From contig NZ_JBNAGH010000003.1 of assembly GCF_049801095.1 (NCBI RefSeq), positions 620,001 through 684,000 on the forward strand: a DNA stretch of 64,000 bases, written 5' to 3'. The DNA comes from Dinoroseobacter sp049801095 (lineage in GTDB: Bacteria > Pseudomonadota > Alphaproteobacteria > Rhodobacterales > Rhodobacteraceae). Positions 25,488-34,543 of this stretch are shown here, one piece after another. Position 1 is the stretch's first letter. Every line of letters starts with the position of its first letter. The position numbers and the translations under genes are program-made. The notes below the pieces were generated by a model, which was not told the DNA's origin, made no database searches, and worked only from the letters and a program-made list of their open reading frames with translations.

Positions 25488-25516
25488 TCTACCCCGAATG
25501 CTCAAAGGGTTGTCAC
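25488..25516 (-). promoter_or_regulatory. Candidate promoter for hupD and downstream hup/hyp genes
   Basis: On the minus strand GTGACA (25516-25511) and GGTAGA (25493-25488) are spaced by 17 bases and end 42 bases before the hupD start. The -35 element is good and the -10 is weak. The direct repeat TGACAACC occurs twice just here with an 18-base period. A promoter is expected because a terminator follows hupC. Confidence 0.35.
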
Positions 25517-25557
25517 TTGCGCGAAGGTTGTCAGGCGGACTTTCTGCCGCACCAGCC

Positions 25558-25570
25558 CAAGTGGTTGATT
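25558..25570 (-). promoter_or_regulatory. Candidate IHF site upstream of hupD
   Basis: The minus strand reads AATCAACCACTTG, an exact match to the IHF consensus WATCAANNNNTTR. It lies about 45 bases upstream of the candidate -35 element. Nearby palindromes are TGCATGCA (25583-25590), TTTCGCGAAA (25601-25610) and GTTTTC-C-GAAAAC (25642-25654), in a stretch less GC-rich than its surroundings. Confidence 0.4.
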
Positions 25571-25669
25571 TCAGGATACTATTGCATGCAGATGGCGCGT
25601 TTTCGCGAAATCATGATGCAAAGTTAGTTTCCACTTTTTGGGTTTTCCGAAAACGCCTCACCCAGCACG

Positions 25670-25694
25670 AAAAAGGGCGCCCCGAAGGACGCCC
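25670..25694 (-). terminator. Rho-independent terminator after hupC with TTCG loop
   Basis: On the minus strand the stem AGGGCGTCC / GGGCGCCCT closes a TTCG tetraloop, with only one G-T pair, and runs directly into a T-run. It lies 22 bases after the hupC stop. This is a textbook intrinsic terminator and separates hupSLC from the accessory genes. Confidence 0.85.
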
Positions 25695-25716
25695 TCTGGA
25701 GGGATATGATTCCACC

Positions 25717-26499
25717 TTATTCGGGGCGGTCATCCTTGAAGGTCCGGTGCCCGGAAATCATGGTCGAGACCATGGATTGACGGGACATGATGTCCTCGCG
25801 GATCGCCGCATAGATATGGATGATCGCGAAGACCACGATGGCCCACATGCCCAGATGGTGCAGCGTGTGCATCATCTGACTGCCGCCGACCCAGACCAGA
25901 AGCGGTCCGAAGATGCTCTCCAGCGTCGAGCCCGCGCCGATCCCCTCGGCATAGAGCGCGAAACCCGTAACGATCATGAAGCTCAGCCCCACGGTCATGA
26001 AGAAGAACATGGCGACCTGGGCCAGCGGGTTGTGGCCCACATATTTCTTCGGCTCCTTTTCCAGGAACATGTACCAGCGCAGCTCGAACAGGATCTCGGC
26101 CCACCAGTGACGGTTGAAGATCGGCAGGTAGAACATCTGCCGCGCGTGGTGATTGCCCACCATCGCCCAATAGATCCGCCCAAAAAAGCCGATCGTCATG
26201 ATCATCGCGGCGGCGAAATGGGCAAAGCGGATATAGCCAAAGACGAACTGATCCGTGGCCTCGCCGATGATCATCGTCGGAGGTGGCGAGCCGATGAAAT
26301 AGCCCGTCACGCAGAGCACGACGATGGCCAGCGCGTTGATCCAGTGCCAGAGCCGCACGGGGACCTGGTAGACATAGACCGAGGTGCGGCGGCGGATGCT
26401 GTCGATATCCTCCGCCGTCGCGTCGCCCGTCAGGCGCGATGACGGCAGCGGCTCCACCTCCGCATTGGGCTTGTGGATGGTGCGGGTGCTGGTGTTCAT
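25717..26499 (-). CDS. hupC: Ni/Fe-hydrogenase b-type cytochrome subunit HupC
   Basis: The 260-residue integral membrane protein has four main membrane helices (about residues 48-70, 90-112, 160-182 and 205-228). VPVRLWHWINALAIVVLCVTGYFIGSP and GGSQMMHTLHHLGMWAIVVFAIIHIYAAIRED carry conserved His that bind two haems b. It anchors HupSL on the periplasmic face and passes electrons from H2 to quinone. It follows the mini hupE-like gene by 13 bases, and a strong terminator follows it. Confidence 0.96.
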   Translation of the reverse strand: MNTSTRTIHKPNAEVEPLPSSRLTGDATAEDIDSIRRRTSVYVYQVPVRLWHWINALAIVVLCVTGYFIGSPPPTMIIGEATDQFVFGYIRFAHFAAAMIMTIGFFGRIYWAMVGNHHARQMFYLPIFNRHWWAEILFELRWYMFLEKEPKKYVGHNPLAQVAMFFFMTVGLSFMIVTGFALYAEGIGAGSTLESIFGPLLVWVGGSQMMHTLHHLGMWAIVVFAIIHIYAAIREDIMSRQSMVSTMISGHRTFKDDRPE

Positions 26500-26512
26500 G
26501 GCAGCCCCCTCC

Positions 26513-26704
26513 TCATTCCGACTTGCGGCCGAGCCGCGCCCGCAAGATAGGCAGGGCCAGCCCGACCCCGTAGCCCAGCGCCGCCACGATCAGCAGATGG
26601 TCGGCCGACGTGATCCAGTGCAGGAGCCCGGTCTCGGCCTCCGGGTGGCCGGGATGGGCGAGCGCCGCCCCGGCCGTCAGCAGGTAGATTGCTGCGGTTT
26701 TCAT
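26513..26704 (-). CDS. 63-residue HupE-like mini protein with HX5DH nickel-permease motif
   Basis: A short gene lies between hupL and hupC, with GGGAGGG seven bases before its ATG. The sequence begins with a signal-like stretch (MKTAAIYLLTAGAALA), then HPGHPEAE, then HWITSADH, which is the HX5DH signature of HupE/UreJ nickel permeases. A single helix LLIVAALGYGVGLALPIL follows, then a basic end RARLGRKSE. Full HupE has about 190 residues and six helices; here only the first helical unit is present and the gene is otherwise tidy, with its own stop. It could be a remnant or a small metal-binding membrane protein. Confidence 0.75.
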   Translation of the reverse strand: MKTAAIYLLTAGAALAHPGHPEAETGLLHWITSADHLLIVAALGYGVGLALPILRARLGRKSE

Positions 26705-26718
26705 GATGACGCCCTCCC

Positions 26719-28512
26719 TTAGCGCACTTTGACCGTGGTCAGCTCGTCGCCATCGGGCGACATCACATGGGTCGAACAGGCAAGGCACGGATCGAAGCTG
26801 TGCAGGGTGCGCAGGATCTCGACCGGCTCCTCGGGCCGCTCCATGGGCGTGTTCATCAGGCTGGCCTCGAAGGCGCCGATATTGCCCTCCTTGTCCCGGG
26901 GCGAGCCGTTCCAGGTGGTTGGCACCACGCATTGGTAGTTCTCGATCCGGCCATCCTTGACCTGCACCCAATGGCCCAGCGCGCCGCGCGGCGCCTCGGT
27001 CATGCCGACGCCCTTGGCCTCTTTCGGCCAGCTCGACGGGTCCCATTTCTCGATATTCGCGGTGCTCTCGTCGCCGTTCTTGATGTTGGTGACGAGCTTG
27101 TCGAAGAAGTACTTCTGCAAGCGTCCGCAATACTCGGATTCGAGCGCCCGTGCCGCCGTCCGACCCAGGGTCGAGAAGAGCGCCTCCACCGGCAGATCCA
27201 TGGTCCGCAACAGGCCATTGACCTGCTCCGAGATGTCCTCGTGCCCTTTGGCGTAGCCGACGATGTAGCGCGAGAGCGGTCCGACCTCCATCGCGTGCCC
27301 CCGCCAGCGCGGCGCCTTGATCCACGAGTATTTCGCGGCCTCGTCGATCTCCTTGATGTTGGTCTTGGTGCCCTTGAGATTGGGCCCGAGCTCGAACTTC
27401 GCCTCAGTCACCCCGTCCCAGGGATGCAGACCCTTGCCCGGCTCGCCGTAGTCGTACCAGGAGTGGTCGACAAATTCCTGAACCTGCTCGGGATCGCGCA
27501 CATCCACGTCATGGACCGTGCTCAGATCGCCATTGATGATCGCCCCGCGCGGCAGGTGCAGCTGGTCGGCGTCAAAATTGTTGGCATGCTCGGGGATGTC
27601 CCCATAGGCCAGCACCGCCTGCGAGCTCAGCCCCCCGCCATAGAGCCAGGATTTGTAGAACCCGCCAATGGCGATCACATCCGGGATATAGACGTTCTTG
27701 TTGAACTCATCGCACTTGTCGATGATGGAGCTGACCATGTTCAGCCGCTCCATGTTGATCGCGCCCGTCGCGCCATCCCCATGGACGTTGATCGGGCACG
27801 GCACCCCGCCCACCAGCCAGTTCGGATGGGGGTTCTTGCCGCCAAAGATCGCGTGGACCTTCACGATTTCCTTCTGGAGATCGAGCGCCTCGAGGTAGTG
27901 AGTCGTGGCCATCAGATCCGCCTCGGGCGGCAGTTTATAGGCCGGGTTGTCCCAGTATCCGTTCTTGAAGAGGCCAAGCTGGCCGCTTTCCACGAACTTC
28001 TTCAGGCGGTTCTGCACATCGCGGAAATAGCCCGGGGACGAGAGCGGATGGCTCGGCGAGACCATCTGCTGCAACTCCGAAGTCGCCTTGGGATCCGCGC
28101 GCAGGGCGTTGACCGGGTTCACCCAGTCCAACGCGTGCAAATGATAGAAATGCACCACATGGTCATGGATCTGCAGGTTGAGCTGCATGATGTTGCGGAT
28201 CGAATTCGCATTGTCCGGGATTGTAATCCCCAGCGCATCCTCGACCGCGCGCACCGAGGTCAGCGCATGGGTGCCGGTGCAGACCCCGCAGATCCGCTCG
28301 GTGAACGCCCAGGCATCCCGCGGATCGCGGCCCTTGAGGATCACTTCGAGCCCCCGCCACATAGTCCCGGTGGAGACCGCGTTACGGATCACCCCCTCGT
28401 CATCCACATTCACTTCGCAGCGCATATGGCCTTCGATCCGGGTCACGGGATCGACCACGATCCGCTTGCCCGAGTTGTCCAGCGTGTAGCCGTTAGGTGT
28501 TTGAATGGTCAT
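26719..28512 (-). CDS. hupL: Uptake [NiFe]-hydrogenase large subunit HupL
   Basis: The 597-residue catalytic subunit has the N-terminal nickel ligands in RICGVCTGTHALTSVRAVEDALG (about residues 72-94) and the C-terminal ligands in DPCLACSTH. The following 15 residues, from VMSPDG to the end, are the peptide removed by HupD. RIVVDPVTRIEGHMRCEV at the start is also typical. It oxidises H2 on the periplasmic side after co-export with HupS. It starts 3 bases after the hupS stop. Confidence 0.98.
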   Translation of the reverse strand: MTIQTPNGYTLDNSGKRIVVDPVTRIEGHMRCEVNVDDEGVIRNAVSTGTMWRGLEVILKGRDPRDAWAFTERICGVCTGTHALTSVRAVEDALGITIPDNANSIRNIMQLNLQIHDHVVHFYHLHALDWVNPVNALRADPKATSELQQMVSPSHPLSSPGYFRDVQNRLKKFVESGQLGLFKNGYWDNPAYKLPPEADLMATTHYLEALDLQKEIVKVHAIFGGKNPHPNWLVGGVPCPINVHGDGATGAINMERLNMVSSIIDKCDEFNKNVYIPDVIAIGGFYKSWLYGGGLSSQAVLAYGDIPEHANNFDADQLHLPRGAIINGDLSTVHDVDVRDPEQVQEFVDHSWYDYGEPGKGLHPWDGVTEAKFELGPNLKGTKTNIKEIDEAAKYSWIKAPRWRGHAMEVGPLSRYIVGYAKGHEDISEQVNGLLRTMDLPVEALFSTLGRTAARALESEYCGRLQKYFFDKLVTNIKNGDESTANIEKWDPSSWPKEAKGVGMTEAPRGALGHWVQVKDGRIENYQCVVPTTWNGSPRDKEGNIGAFEASLMNTPMERPEEPVEILRTLHSFDPCLACSTHVMSPDGDELTTVKVR

Positions 28513-28515
28513 CTA

Positions 28516-29607
28516 TCAGACCTCCTCGGACGCATCGGATTGCGTTTTTTTCTGGGCCGCTTTCAGGGCCGAGACCGCAGCATGGAGCGCGACGCCCCCG
28601 CCGACGACACCGGCGGCCGCAAGACCCACCTGATCGGCGTTCTTCTCGATCCCAAACTGCTTGATGTCGGTGAGCCGGTCGTAGAACGAACCCTGATCCC
28701 AGAACCCGTCTTCGGAACAGCCGATACAGCCATGGCCGGACTGGATCGGGAAGGATGTCCCCTCGTTCCAGCGCACGGTCGAACAGGCATTGTAGGTGGT
28801 CGGGCCCTTGCAGCCCATCTTGTAGAGACAATAGCCCTTGCGCGCATTGTCATCGTCCCATTCCTCGACGAACTGACCGGCATCGAAATGCGGACGGCGG
28901 TAGCATTTGTCGTGGATCCGCTGGGAATAGAACATCTTCGGACGACCCTGGCGGTCAAGCTCGGGCATCCGTTCGAAGGTGAGCATATAGGTGATCACCC
29001 CGGTCATGACCTCGGCGATCGGCGGGCAGCCGGGCACCTTGATGATCGGCTTGTCGGTGATGACCTTGTGCACGGGCGTGGCCTGGGTCGGGTTCGGCTT
29101 GGCCGCCTGCACACAGCCATAGGAGGCACAGGCCCCCCAGCTGATCACTGCCTTGGCGTCCTTGGCCGCGTATTTCAGCTTCTCGACAAAGGGTTTGCCG
29201 CCGGAGATGCAGAACATCCCGTCCTCGTTCAAGGGCGGGTTGCCCTCCACCGCGAGGATGTAGTTGCCCTTGTATTTCTCGATCGTGTCCGCCATCGCCG
29301 CCTCGGCCGCGTGGCCCGCCGCCGCCATGAGAGTGTCGTCATAGTCGAGGCTGATCATCGACAGGACGACATCCTTGGCCAGCGGGTGGGCCGAGCGGAT
29401 GAAGCTCTCGGAACAGCAGGTGCATTCCAGCCCATGCACCCAGATCACCGGGGTGCGCGGCTTGGTTTCCATCGCATGGGCGATCTTGGGCACGAAGGAC
29501 GGCCCGAGCCCGAGGGCCGCCGCCGTCAACGAGCAGTATTTCATGAAGCTGCGCCGGGTGATCCCTTGCCGCCGCATCACGTCATAAAAGGTTTCGATCT
29601 CACTCAC
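28516..29607 (-). CDS. hupS: Uptake [NiFe]-hydrogenase small subunit HupS
   Basis: The 363-residue iron-sulfur subunit begins at a GTG with GGAGG eight bases upstream. The Tat signal is TRRSFMKYCSLTAAALGLG at about residues 17-36. The mature part has VIWVHGLECTCCSESFIRSAHPLA for the proximal [4Fe-4S] cluster, CPPIAEV, and further Cys ligands in HCKRRPHFDAG-like and GCKGPTTYNACS regions for distal clusters. A C-terminal hydrophobic anchor (VGLAAAGVVGGGVALHAAVSAL) ends the protein. The open frame continues to 29745 but its start there has no Tat context. Confidence 0.97.
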   Translation of the reverse strand: MSEIETFYDVMRRQGITRRSFMKYCSLTAAALGLGPSFVPKIAHAMETKPRTPVIWVHGLECTCCSESFIRSAHPLAKDVVLSMISLDYDDTLMAAAGHAAEAAMADTIEKYKGNYILAVEGNPPLNEDGMFCISGGKPFVEKLKYAAKDAKAVISWGACASYGCVQAAKPNPTQATPVHKVITDKPIIKVPGCPPIAEVMTGVITYMLTFERMPELDRQGRPKMFYSQRIHDKCYRRPHFDAGQFVEEWDDDNARKGYCLYKMGCKGPTTYNACSTVRWNEGTSFPIQSGHGCIGCSEDGFWDQGSFYDRLTDIKQFGIEKNADQVGLAAAGVVGGGVALHAAVSALKAAQKKTQSDASEEV

Positions 29608-29839
29608 CGGGGGTCCTCCATTCACTGTCCCTGCGCGTCCCGGCCCCTTGTGGACGGAGCTCTGGCCGCGCTTTGGGTCAGTAGGCGATGGATCGGAAAG
29701 GGGTCGCAAACCTTTGGGCGGATATTTGTGTGCGACGGAATACAATCATGTTTTCAGCGCGTTACGCGGAATTCCCTGAGATGCTCGTCTCTGGGCCCGG
29801 TGATCGGATTTCCAGTTTCCGGCAGAGGGTGGGAAGTAT
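29608..29839 (-). promoter_or_regulatory. Upstream region of hupSLC
   Basis: The 232 bases between the hypF stop and the hupS start must hold the H2-regulated promoter, because hupSL is normally induced separately. I find no sigma54-type GG-N10-GC element that is convincing, no exact TTG-N5-CAA HupR-type box and no IHF consensus. Positions 29725-29755 are relatively AT-rich (minus strand AAAACATGATTGTATTCCG) and could be near the start of transcription. Confidence 0.4.
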
Positions 29840-32104
29840 CTATCCGCCGCGAAGCAGCCGCGCGGCGGCCACCGCCGCTTGTCCCAAGGCGAGTCCGCCA
29901 TCATTGGCCGGGACCTTTCCATGGGTCAGAACCGGCAGATCCCCGAGCCTTTCGCTGACCATCCGGGACAGCAGCGCATTCTGAAAACACCCGCCCGACA
30001 GGGCGATGGCCAGGGCCTGCCCCGCCTCCACAGCCGCACGCGCAGGGGCCGCAACGGCGTCCGCCACCCAGCGATGCGCCCCATGAGCCAGCGCCGCGGG
30101 ATCGCCCCCCGCCTGCAGCTCCGCGACCAGCGCGCGCAGCATCGGAGCGGGGTCAATCGGACCCGTGCGCGGTAGCGCAACCTCCTCGGCCCAGCCCGGC
30201 GCCGGGCCGGTCCATGTACCTGCCAGCGCCTCCAGCCGCATGGCCGCCTCCCCCTCATAGCTCTGCCGATCCGGGCAGATCCCCAGGATCGCCGCGACAG
30301 CATCGAAAAGCCGCCCGGCACTGGAGGAGAGCGGCGCGTTCACCCCGGCCTCCGCCGCCTGCCGGAGCAGATCGCGGGGATGATCGGCAAAGACCCGATC
30401 CGCCCAGTCGCCCAGTCCCGCTGCATCCAGCCGCATCAGCGCATTGCGCCACGGCTCCGCCTGCGCCCGATCCCCGCCGACCAGAGGCGCAGGGGTCAGC
30501 CACGCTGACCGCTCGAACTCGGCATAACTCCCCAGCAGGACCTCGCCCCCCCAGACCGTGCCATCGGGCCCAAGCCCCAACCCATCCAGGATGATCCCGA
30601 CCACAGGGCCTGCCTCCAGCGACCAGCCGTTTTCCGCCATACAGGCCGCCATATGCGCGTGGTGGTGCTGCACCTCGAACAGCGGCACGCCCAGCGTCTC
30701 TGCCCGCGCGGCCCCATGGCGCGAGGCATGGAACTCAGGATGCAGGTCACACGCCACCGCCGCCGGGTCATGGTCAAAGAGCGCCGCGTAATCCGCATCC
30801 GCCTGATCAAAGGCCTCGATGGTCAGAAGGTTGTCCATCTCGCCCAGATGGTGCCCGAGCAGCGCCTCGCCCCCCTTGGTCAGACAAATCGCGCCTTTCA
30901 TCTGCCCGCCATAGCCCACCACGGGCGGGGCATCGCGCAGACCCTCGGGCAAGGGCAGCGTGCCCGGCACATTCCCCCGCGCCCGGCGCAGCACCATGGG
31001 CCCGGAGGGCAGGACCCGCATCACGCTGTCATCGAGGCGCCGCCGGATCTCTCGATCATGCATCAGGAAGGCATCCGCAAACTCGCCAAGCTTCTTGCGC
31101 GCCTCCGCATTTCCGATCACCTGCGGCTCGCCCGAGAGGTTGCCCGAGGTCATGACCAGCGGCCCGCCAAACGCATCCAGCAGAAGGTGATGCAAAGGCG
31201 TGCTCGGCAACATCCAGCCCAGCGTGTCCATCCCCGGCGCGACCGCTTCTGGCAAGGCCTCGCCCCGCGCCTCCAGCAGCAAGATCGGCGCGGCCGGACT
31301 CTTGAGCAAGGCCTGTTCATCGCCCCGCATCGGGCAATGGCGCTGGATCATCTCCAGCGTTCCCATCAGGGCAAAGGGCTTCGCCGGTCGTCGCTTGCGC
31401 TCCCGCAAGCGGGCGACGGCCTCGCCGTTGCCCGCGTCCACAGCGAGATGAAAGCCCCCAAGTCCCTTGATTGCGATCACCTCTCCAGCGGCGAGCGACC
31501 GCGCGGCCATGTCAATGGCCGCGCCACCGATCTCAGTTCCGTCCCGCTCAAACCACAGGCGCGGACCGCAATCCGGGCAGGCGATGGGCTGGGCATGAAA
31601 CCGTCTGTCCTCCGGGTCCTCATACTCCGCGCGACAGGCATCACACATGGGAAAATCCGCCATCGCGGTCTGGGCCCGGTCATAGGGCAGCGCGTCGATG
31701 ATTGTCAGGCGCGGTCCGCAATGGGTGCAATTGGCGAAAGGATATCCAAACCGCCGCTCCGCCGGATCGCGAATCTCGGCCAAACACGCGGCGCAGGTCG
31801 CCGCATCCGGGGTGATCCGGGTCTGGTTCCCCGCCCCCGCGCTGGCGGCAATCGAGAACCCCTCTGGCGGCGCGCCCTCCATGGGTACGACCTCCACCGC
31901 ATCGACCTGCGCGAGCAGCGGAGCCTTGGCAGTGATCTCGGCGGCAAACTCCTCCAGATCCGCGCCCCAGACATGGATCAGCACGCCTTCGGGATCGTTC
32001 AGAACCTCGCCCCGCAGCCCCCGCGCCTGGGCAAGTTGCCAGATGAAGGGGCGGAACCCGACCCCCTGCACCTGCCCGCGCACGCGAATGCGGCGGCCCT
32101 CCAT
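29840..32104 (-). CDS. hypF: Carbamoyltransferase HypF
   Basis: The 754-residue protein has all four HypF parts. An acylphosphatase domain is at residues 1-90 (VQGVGFRPFIWQLA). Zinc fingers at 105-190 have CxxC pairs such as CAACL, CTHCGPR, CDACRAEY and CPDCGPR. A YrdC-like domain covers about 200-375, and a Kae1-like domain from about 385 contains FEVQHHHAHMAACMAENG. It makes the carbamoyl group that HypE converts to cyanide. It starts only one base after the hupV stop, so it is transcribed with the sensor genes. Confidence 0.97.
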   Translation of the reverse strand: MEGRRIRVRGQVQGVGFRPFIWQLAQARGLRGEVLNDPEGVLIHVWGADLEEFAAEITAKAPLLAQVDAVEVVPMEGAPPEGFSIAASAGAGNQTRITPDAATCAACLAEIRDPAERRFGYPFANCTHCGPRLTIIDALPYDRAQTAMADFPMCDACRAEYEDPEDRRFHAQPIACPDCGPRLWFERDGTEIGGAAIDMAARSLAAGEVIAIKGLGGFHLAVDAGNGEAVARLRERKRRPAKPFALMGTLEMIQRHCPMRGDEQALLKSPAAPILLLEARGEALPEAVAPGMDTLGWMLPSTPLHHLLLDAFGGPLVMTSGNLSGEPQVIGNAEARKKLGEFADAFLMHDREIRRRLDDSVMRVLPSGPMVLRRARGNVPGTLPLPEGLRDAPPVVGYGGQMKGAICLTKGGEALLGHHLGEMDNLLTIEAFDQADADYAALFDHDPAAVACDLHPEFHASRHGAARAETLGVPLFEVQHHHAHMAACMAENGWSLEAGPVVGIILDGLGLGPDGTVWGGEVLLGSYAEFERSAWLTPAPLVGGDRAQAEPWRNALMRLDAAGLGDWADRVFADHPRDLLRQAAEAGVNAPLSSSAGRLFDAVAAILGICPDRQSYEGEAAMRLEALAGTWTGPAPGWAEEVALPRTGPIDPAPMLRALVAELQAGGDPAALAHGAHRWVADAVAAPARAAVEAGQALAIALSGGCFQNALLSRMVSERLGDLPVLTHGKVPANDGGLALGQAAVAAARLLRGG

Positions 32105-32105
32105 C

Positions 32106-33539
32106 TCAGTGGACCGTGCAGACCATGCAGGGATCGAAACTGCGCACGATATGCTGAACCGAGATCGGCGTCTCCTCCGCCGGTCCCACAGGCGCCCCGG
32201 CCAGCGCGGCTTCGACCGCCCCGGGCTGCCCCGCCCGGTCGCGCGGGCTGAAATTCCATGTGGTCGGCGCGACGATCTGATAGCCCGCGATCCGGCCTTT
32301 CTCGATCCGCAACCAATGGCCCAGCGCGCCGCGCGCCGCCTCCACCAGCCCGACGCCCTCTCCCTCGCGCGGGGTCTCGCCCTGCACCATGAAGACCGCC
32401 CCGGGATCGAGCGCCCGGGTCCACTCCTCCAGCAGGATCTGTGTCCGCGCCACCTCCAGCAGGCGCCCGGCCACCCGGCTCAGCACCGTACTGCCGCCCG
32501 AGGCCGCCAACGCCCGGGCCAGCGGATGCCCGTCCACCACTTGCCGGGCAAAGGCCCCGGTCTCGGCCACCTGCCCCGCGAGGCGTGGCGCCTTGCACCA
32601 GCTATAGGCGGGGGCCGCCATATCCTCATCCGGTCGGGTTTGCCCGGCCTGCGGATGGGCATCTTCGCCGAGCATCCAGGCATGGCTCAGATCCTCGACC
32701 ACATCCGCCGGATCAAAGGGGCGCAGCGCCCCGTCCCAAACCCCTTGGGCAAAGGCCGGCCCCGCGTCCCCCGCATAGGCGCCGAAGGACAGATAGCGCC
32801 CCGGCCCCGCGCCCATCTCTGCCAGTTCGAGATCCCGCGCGATCCGCAGAAAGAGCCCGGCATCCCCAGGCTCCCAGGCCATCAGCGCCTCAACCGACGC
32901 GAGCTCGGCAAAGGCCTCCACCGGCGCGCCAAAGAGATCTGTCTCCAGAAACCGCCGGAACCCGGCGAGGCTCAGCGCGATCCGCGCCTTGTCCCGTGCG
33001 GTCGGGGCCTTGGTCACGCCCCCCGGCTGGATCGCCAGCGTGTGGGGCCACTTGCCCGCAAGCAGCCCGAGGACATGCATCAGCTCAGCCCGGGCCGAGA
33101 GCGTCGCATGGGCCATGGAGCCCTTGGTCGCCAGAAACCGCTCGGTCACCGCGCCGTGCCAGTCGCGGCCCGCGTAATCGGCGCGCGCGAAATCCGGCAT
33201 GAAGAACAGCGCGAAATGGGTGATGTGATCGGCCAGATTCTCTACCGCATGGATGATCTGCGCCGCCCGCGCGCCATTCTCAGTAGGGCTCACGCCCTGC
33301 GCCGCCGCCAGTGCCCGCGCCGCCGCCGCCGATTGGCTGATCGAACAGATCCCACAGATCCGCGGCGTCAGGGTCAGCGCATCCTGTGGCGCTTTGCCCA
33401 GGAGCATCATTTCGAACCCGCGAAAGAGCGGCGAGTTCGCATAGGCCGCCTGCACCCGGTCGCCAGAGATCTCGAGTCGCAGCTCCAGATCCCCTTCCAC
33501 CCGGTTGAACGGCCCGACCAGAAGTTCCCGCTCGCTCAT
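32106..33539 (-). CDS. hupV: Regulatory (H2-sensing) hydrogenase large subunit HupV
   Basis: The 477-residue protein has ligand motifs RICGICSISQSAAAARALA (about residue 62) and, at the very end, SFDPCMVCTVH. There is no residue after this His, so unlike HupL it needs no protease step, the hallmark of HupV/HoxC. It forms a soluble H2 sensor with HupU. It overlaps hupU by ATGA. Confidence 0.97.
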   Translation of the reverse strand: MSERELLVGPFNRVEGDLELRLEISGDRVQAAYANSPLFRGFEMMLLGKAPQDALTLTPRICGICSISQSAAAARALAAAQGVSPTENGARAAQIIHAVENLADHITHFALFFMPDFARADYAGRDWHGAVTERFLATKGSMAHATLSARAELMHVLGLLAGKWPHTLAIQPGGVTKAPTARDKARIALSLAGFRRFLETDLFGAPVEAFAELASVEALMAWEPGDAGLFLRIARDLELAEMGAGPGRYLSFGAYAGDAGPAFAQGVWDGALRPFDPADVVEDLSHAWMLGEDAHPQAGQTRPDEDMAAPAYSWCKAPRLAGQVAETGAFARQVVDGHPLARALAASGGSTVLSRVAGRLLEVARTQILLEEWTRALDPGAVFMVQGETPREGEGVGLVEAARGALGHWLRIEKGRIAGYQIVAPTTWNFSPRDRAGQPGAVEAALAGAPVGPAEETPISVQHIVRSFDPCMVCTVH

Positions 33540-34543
33540 GCGCCGGGGGGCTTTCGCAAGGTGGGCGGCACGCGCACCCGGTCCGAGACAGCGTTCTCGC
33601 CCACACGCGGCGGGGTGGCGGCCTTGCTCAGCGAGGCGAGCGCCATGAACCAGGCCTTGGGCATATCCGTGGGCAGACCCACGGGGATCCCGGCCAGTTT
33701 CGGGGTCTCGGTGAAGGGATGGCGCGGCTCCTCAAATTCGGGCGCGGTGCAGTTCACGCAAGGATAGCCGCCGCGCGTGCAGCTCCCCGATCCGTTCCAG
33801 GGCCGGATGTTGCAATCGCCCACGGCTTGCGTGCCGACACAGCCCAGATGCTCCATCATGCAGCCCATCTCCGACAGGCTGCGGGCGCTGGCCTTGTACT
33901 CGTAGTATTCGTTCTTCGGGCAGGCATGGTGGACCAGATGATCTGCATAAAACCGCGGCCGGGCATAGGCATCGAGCGCCTCTGGCGTCAGATCATCGCC
34001 CGCCAGCATCAGAAGCGTCTCGGTCACCCAGTCCGGATGGGTCGGGCAGCCCGCGATATTGACCACCGGCAGGCCCTCGGCCCCGCGAAACTCCGGCGGC
34101 AGCACGCCGCCCGGATGGGTGCCCTCATATTGCAGACCGACCGCATCCGTCGGGTTGCCCCCAGCCGAGGTCACGCCACCAAAGGCCGCGCAACTGCCCA
34201 CGGCCAGCACATGGCCCGCATGGGGGGCAAGGCTCTCGACCCAATCGAGCATGGACCGCCCCGTCCCCGAGAGCATCTGGTAGCGCCCGGTCCCTTTGGG
34301 CCCTTTGGCCACCGCACCCTCGACGCAGAGGATATCGAGCGGGATCTCCCCCGCCTCGATCCCGGCCAAGAGCGCGCGCACCTCGGCGCCGGTCTCGGCA
34401 CTGAGCGCCGGATGCCAGAGCAGGTCGATCCCCGCCCCCTCCAGCGCATGCAGAACGCCGGGCGCCTCAGCACAGAGAAGCGACATGGTGCAGCCGCCGC
34501 AGCCCGCTGATTGCAGCCAGAGCATGCTCCGCCGCCGGGTCAT
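33536..34543 (-). CDS. hupU: Regulatory hydrogenase small subunit HupU
   Basis: The 335-residue protein lacks a Tat signal and a C-terminal membrane anchor, as expected of a cytoplasmic sensor. Its N-terminus SAGCGGCTMSLLCAEAPG holds the first cluster Cys pair. Further cysteines lie in VGSCAAFGGVTSAGGNPT, AGCPTHPDW, HHACPKNEYYEY and GYPCVNCTAPEFEE. The start overlaps the hupT stop (ATGA). Confidence 0.97.
   Translation of the reverse strand: MTRRRSMLWLQSAGCGGCTMSLLCAEAPGVLHALEGAGIDLLWHPALSAETGAEVRALLAGIEAGEIPLDILCVEGAVAKGPKGTGRYQMLSGTGRSMLDWVESLAPHAGHVLAVGSCAAFGGVTSAGGNPTDAVGLQYEGTHPGGVLPPEFRGAEGLPVVNIAGCPTHPDWVTETLLMLAGDDLTPEALDAYARPRFYADHLVHHACPKNEYYEYKASARSLSEMGCMMEHLGCVGTQAVGDCNIRPWNGSGSCTRGGYPCVNCTAPEFEEPRHPFTETPKLAGIPVGLPTDMPKAWFMALASLSKAATPPRVGENAVSDRVRVPPTLRKPPGA

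Noticed and set aside
29608..29839. Sigma54 promoter, TTG-N5-CAA HupR box or IHF site upstream of hupS
   Set aside because: No convincing match was found by eye on either strand.
26767..29958. 1063-residue open frame on the plus strand opposite hupL and hupS
   Set aside because: It is the antisense shadow of two certain genes, has no recognisable domain and shows the Arg/His/Asp-rich composition typical of reverse-frame translation of GC-rich genes.
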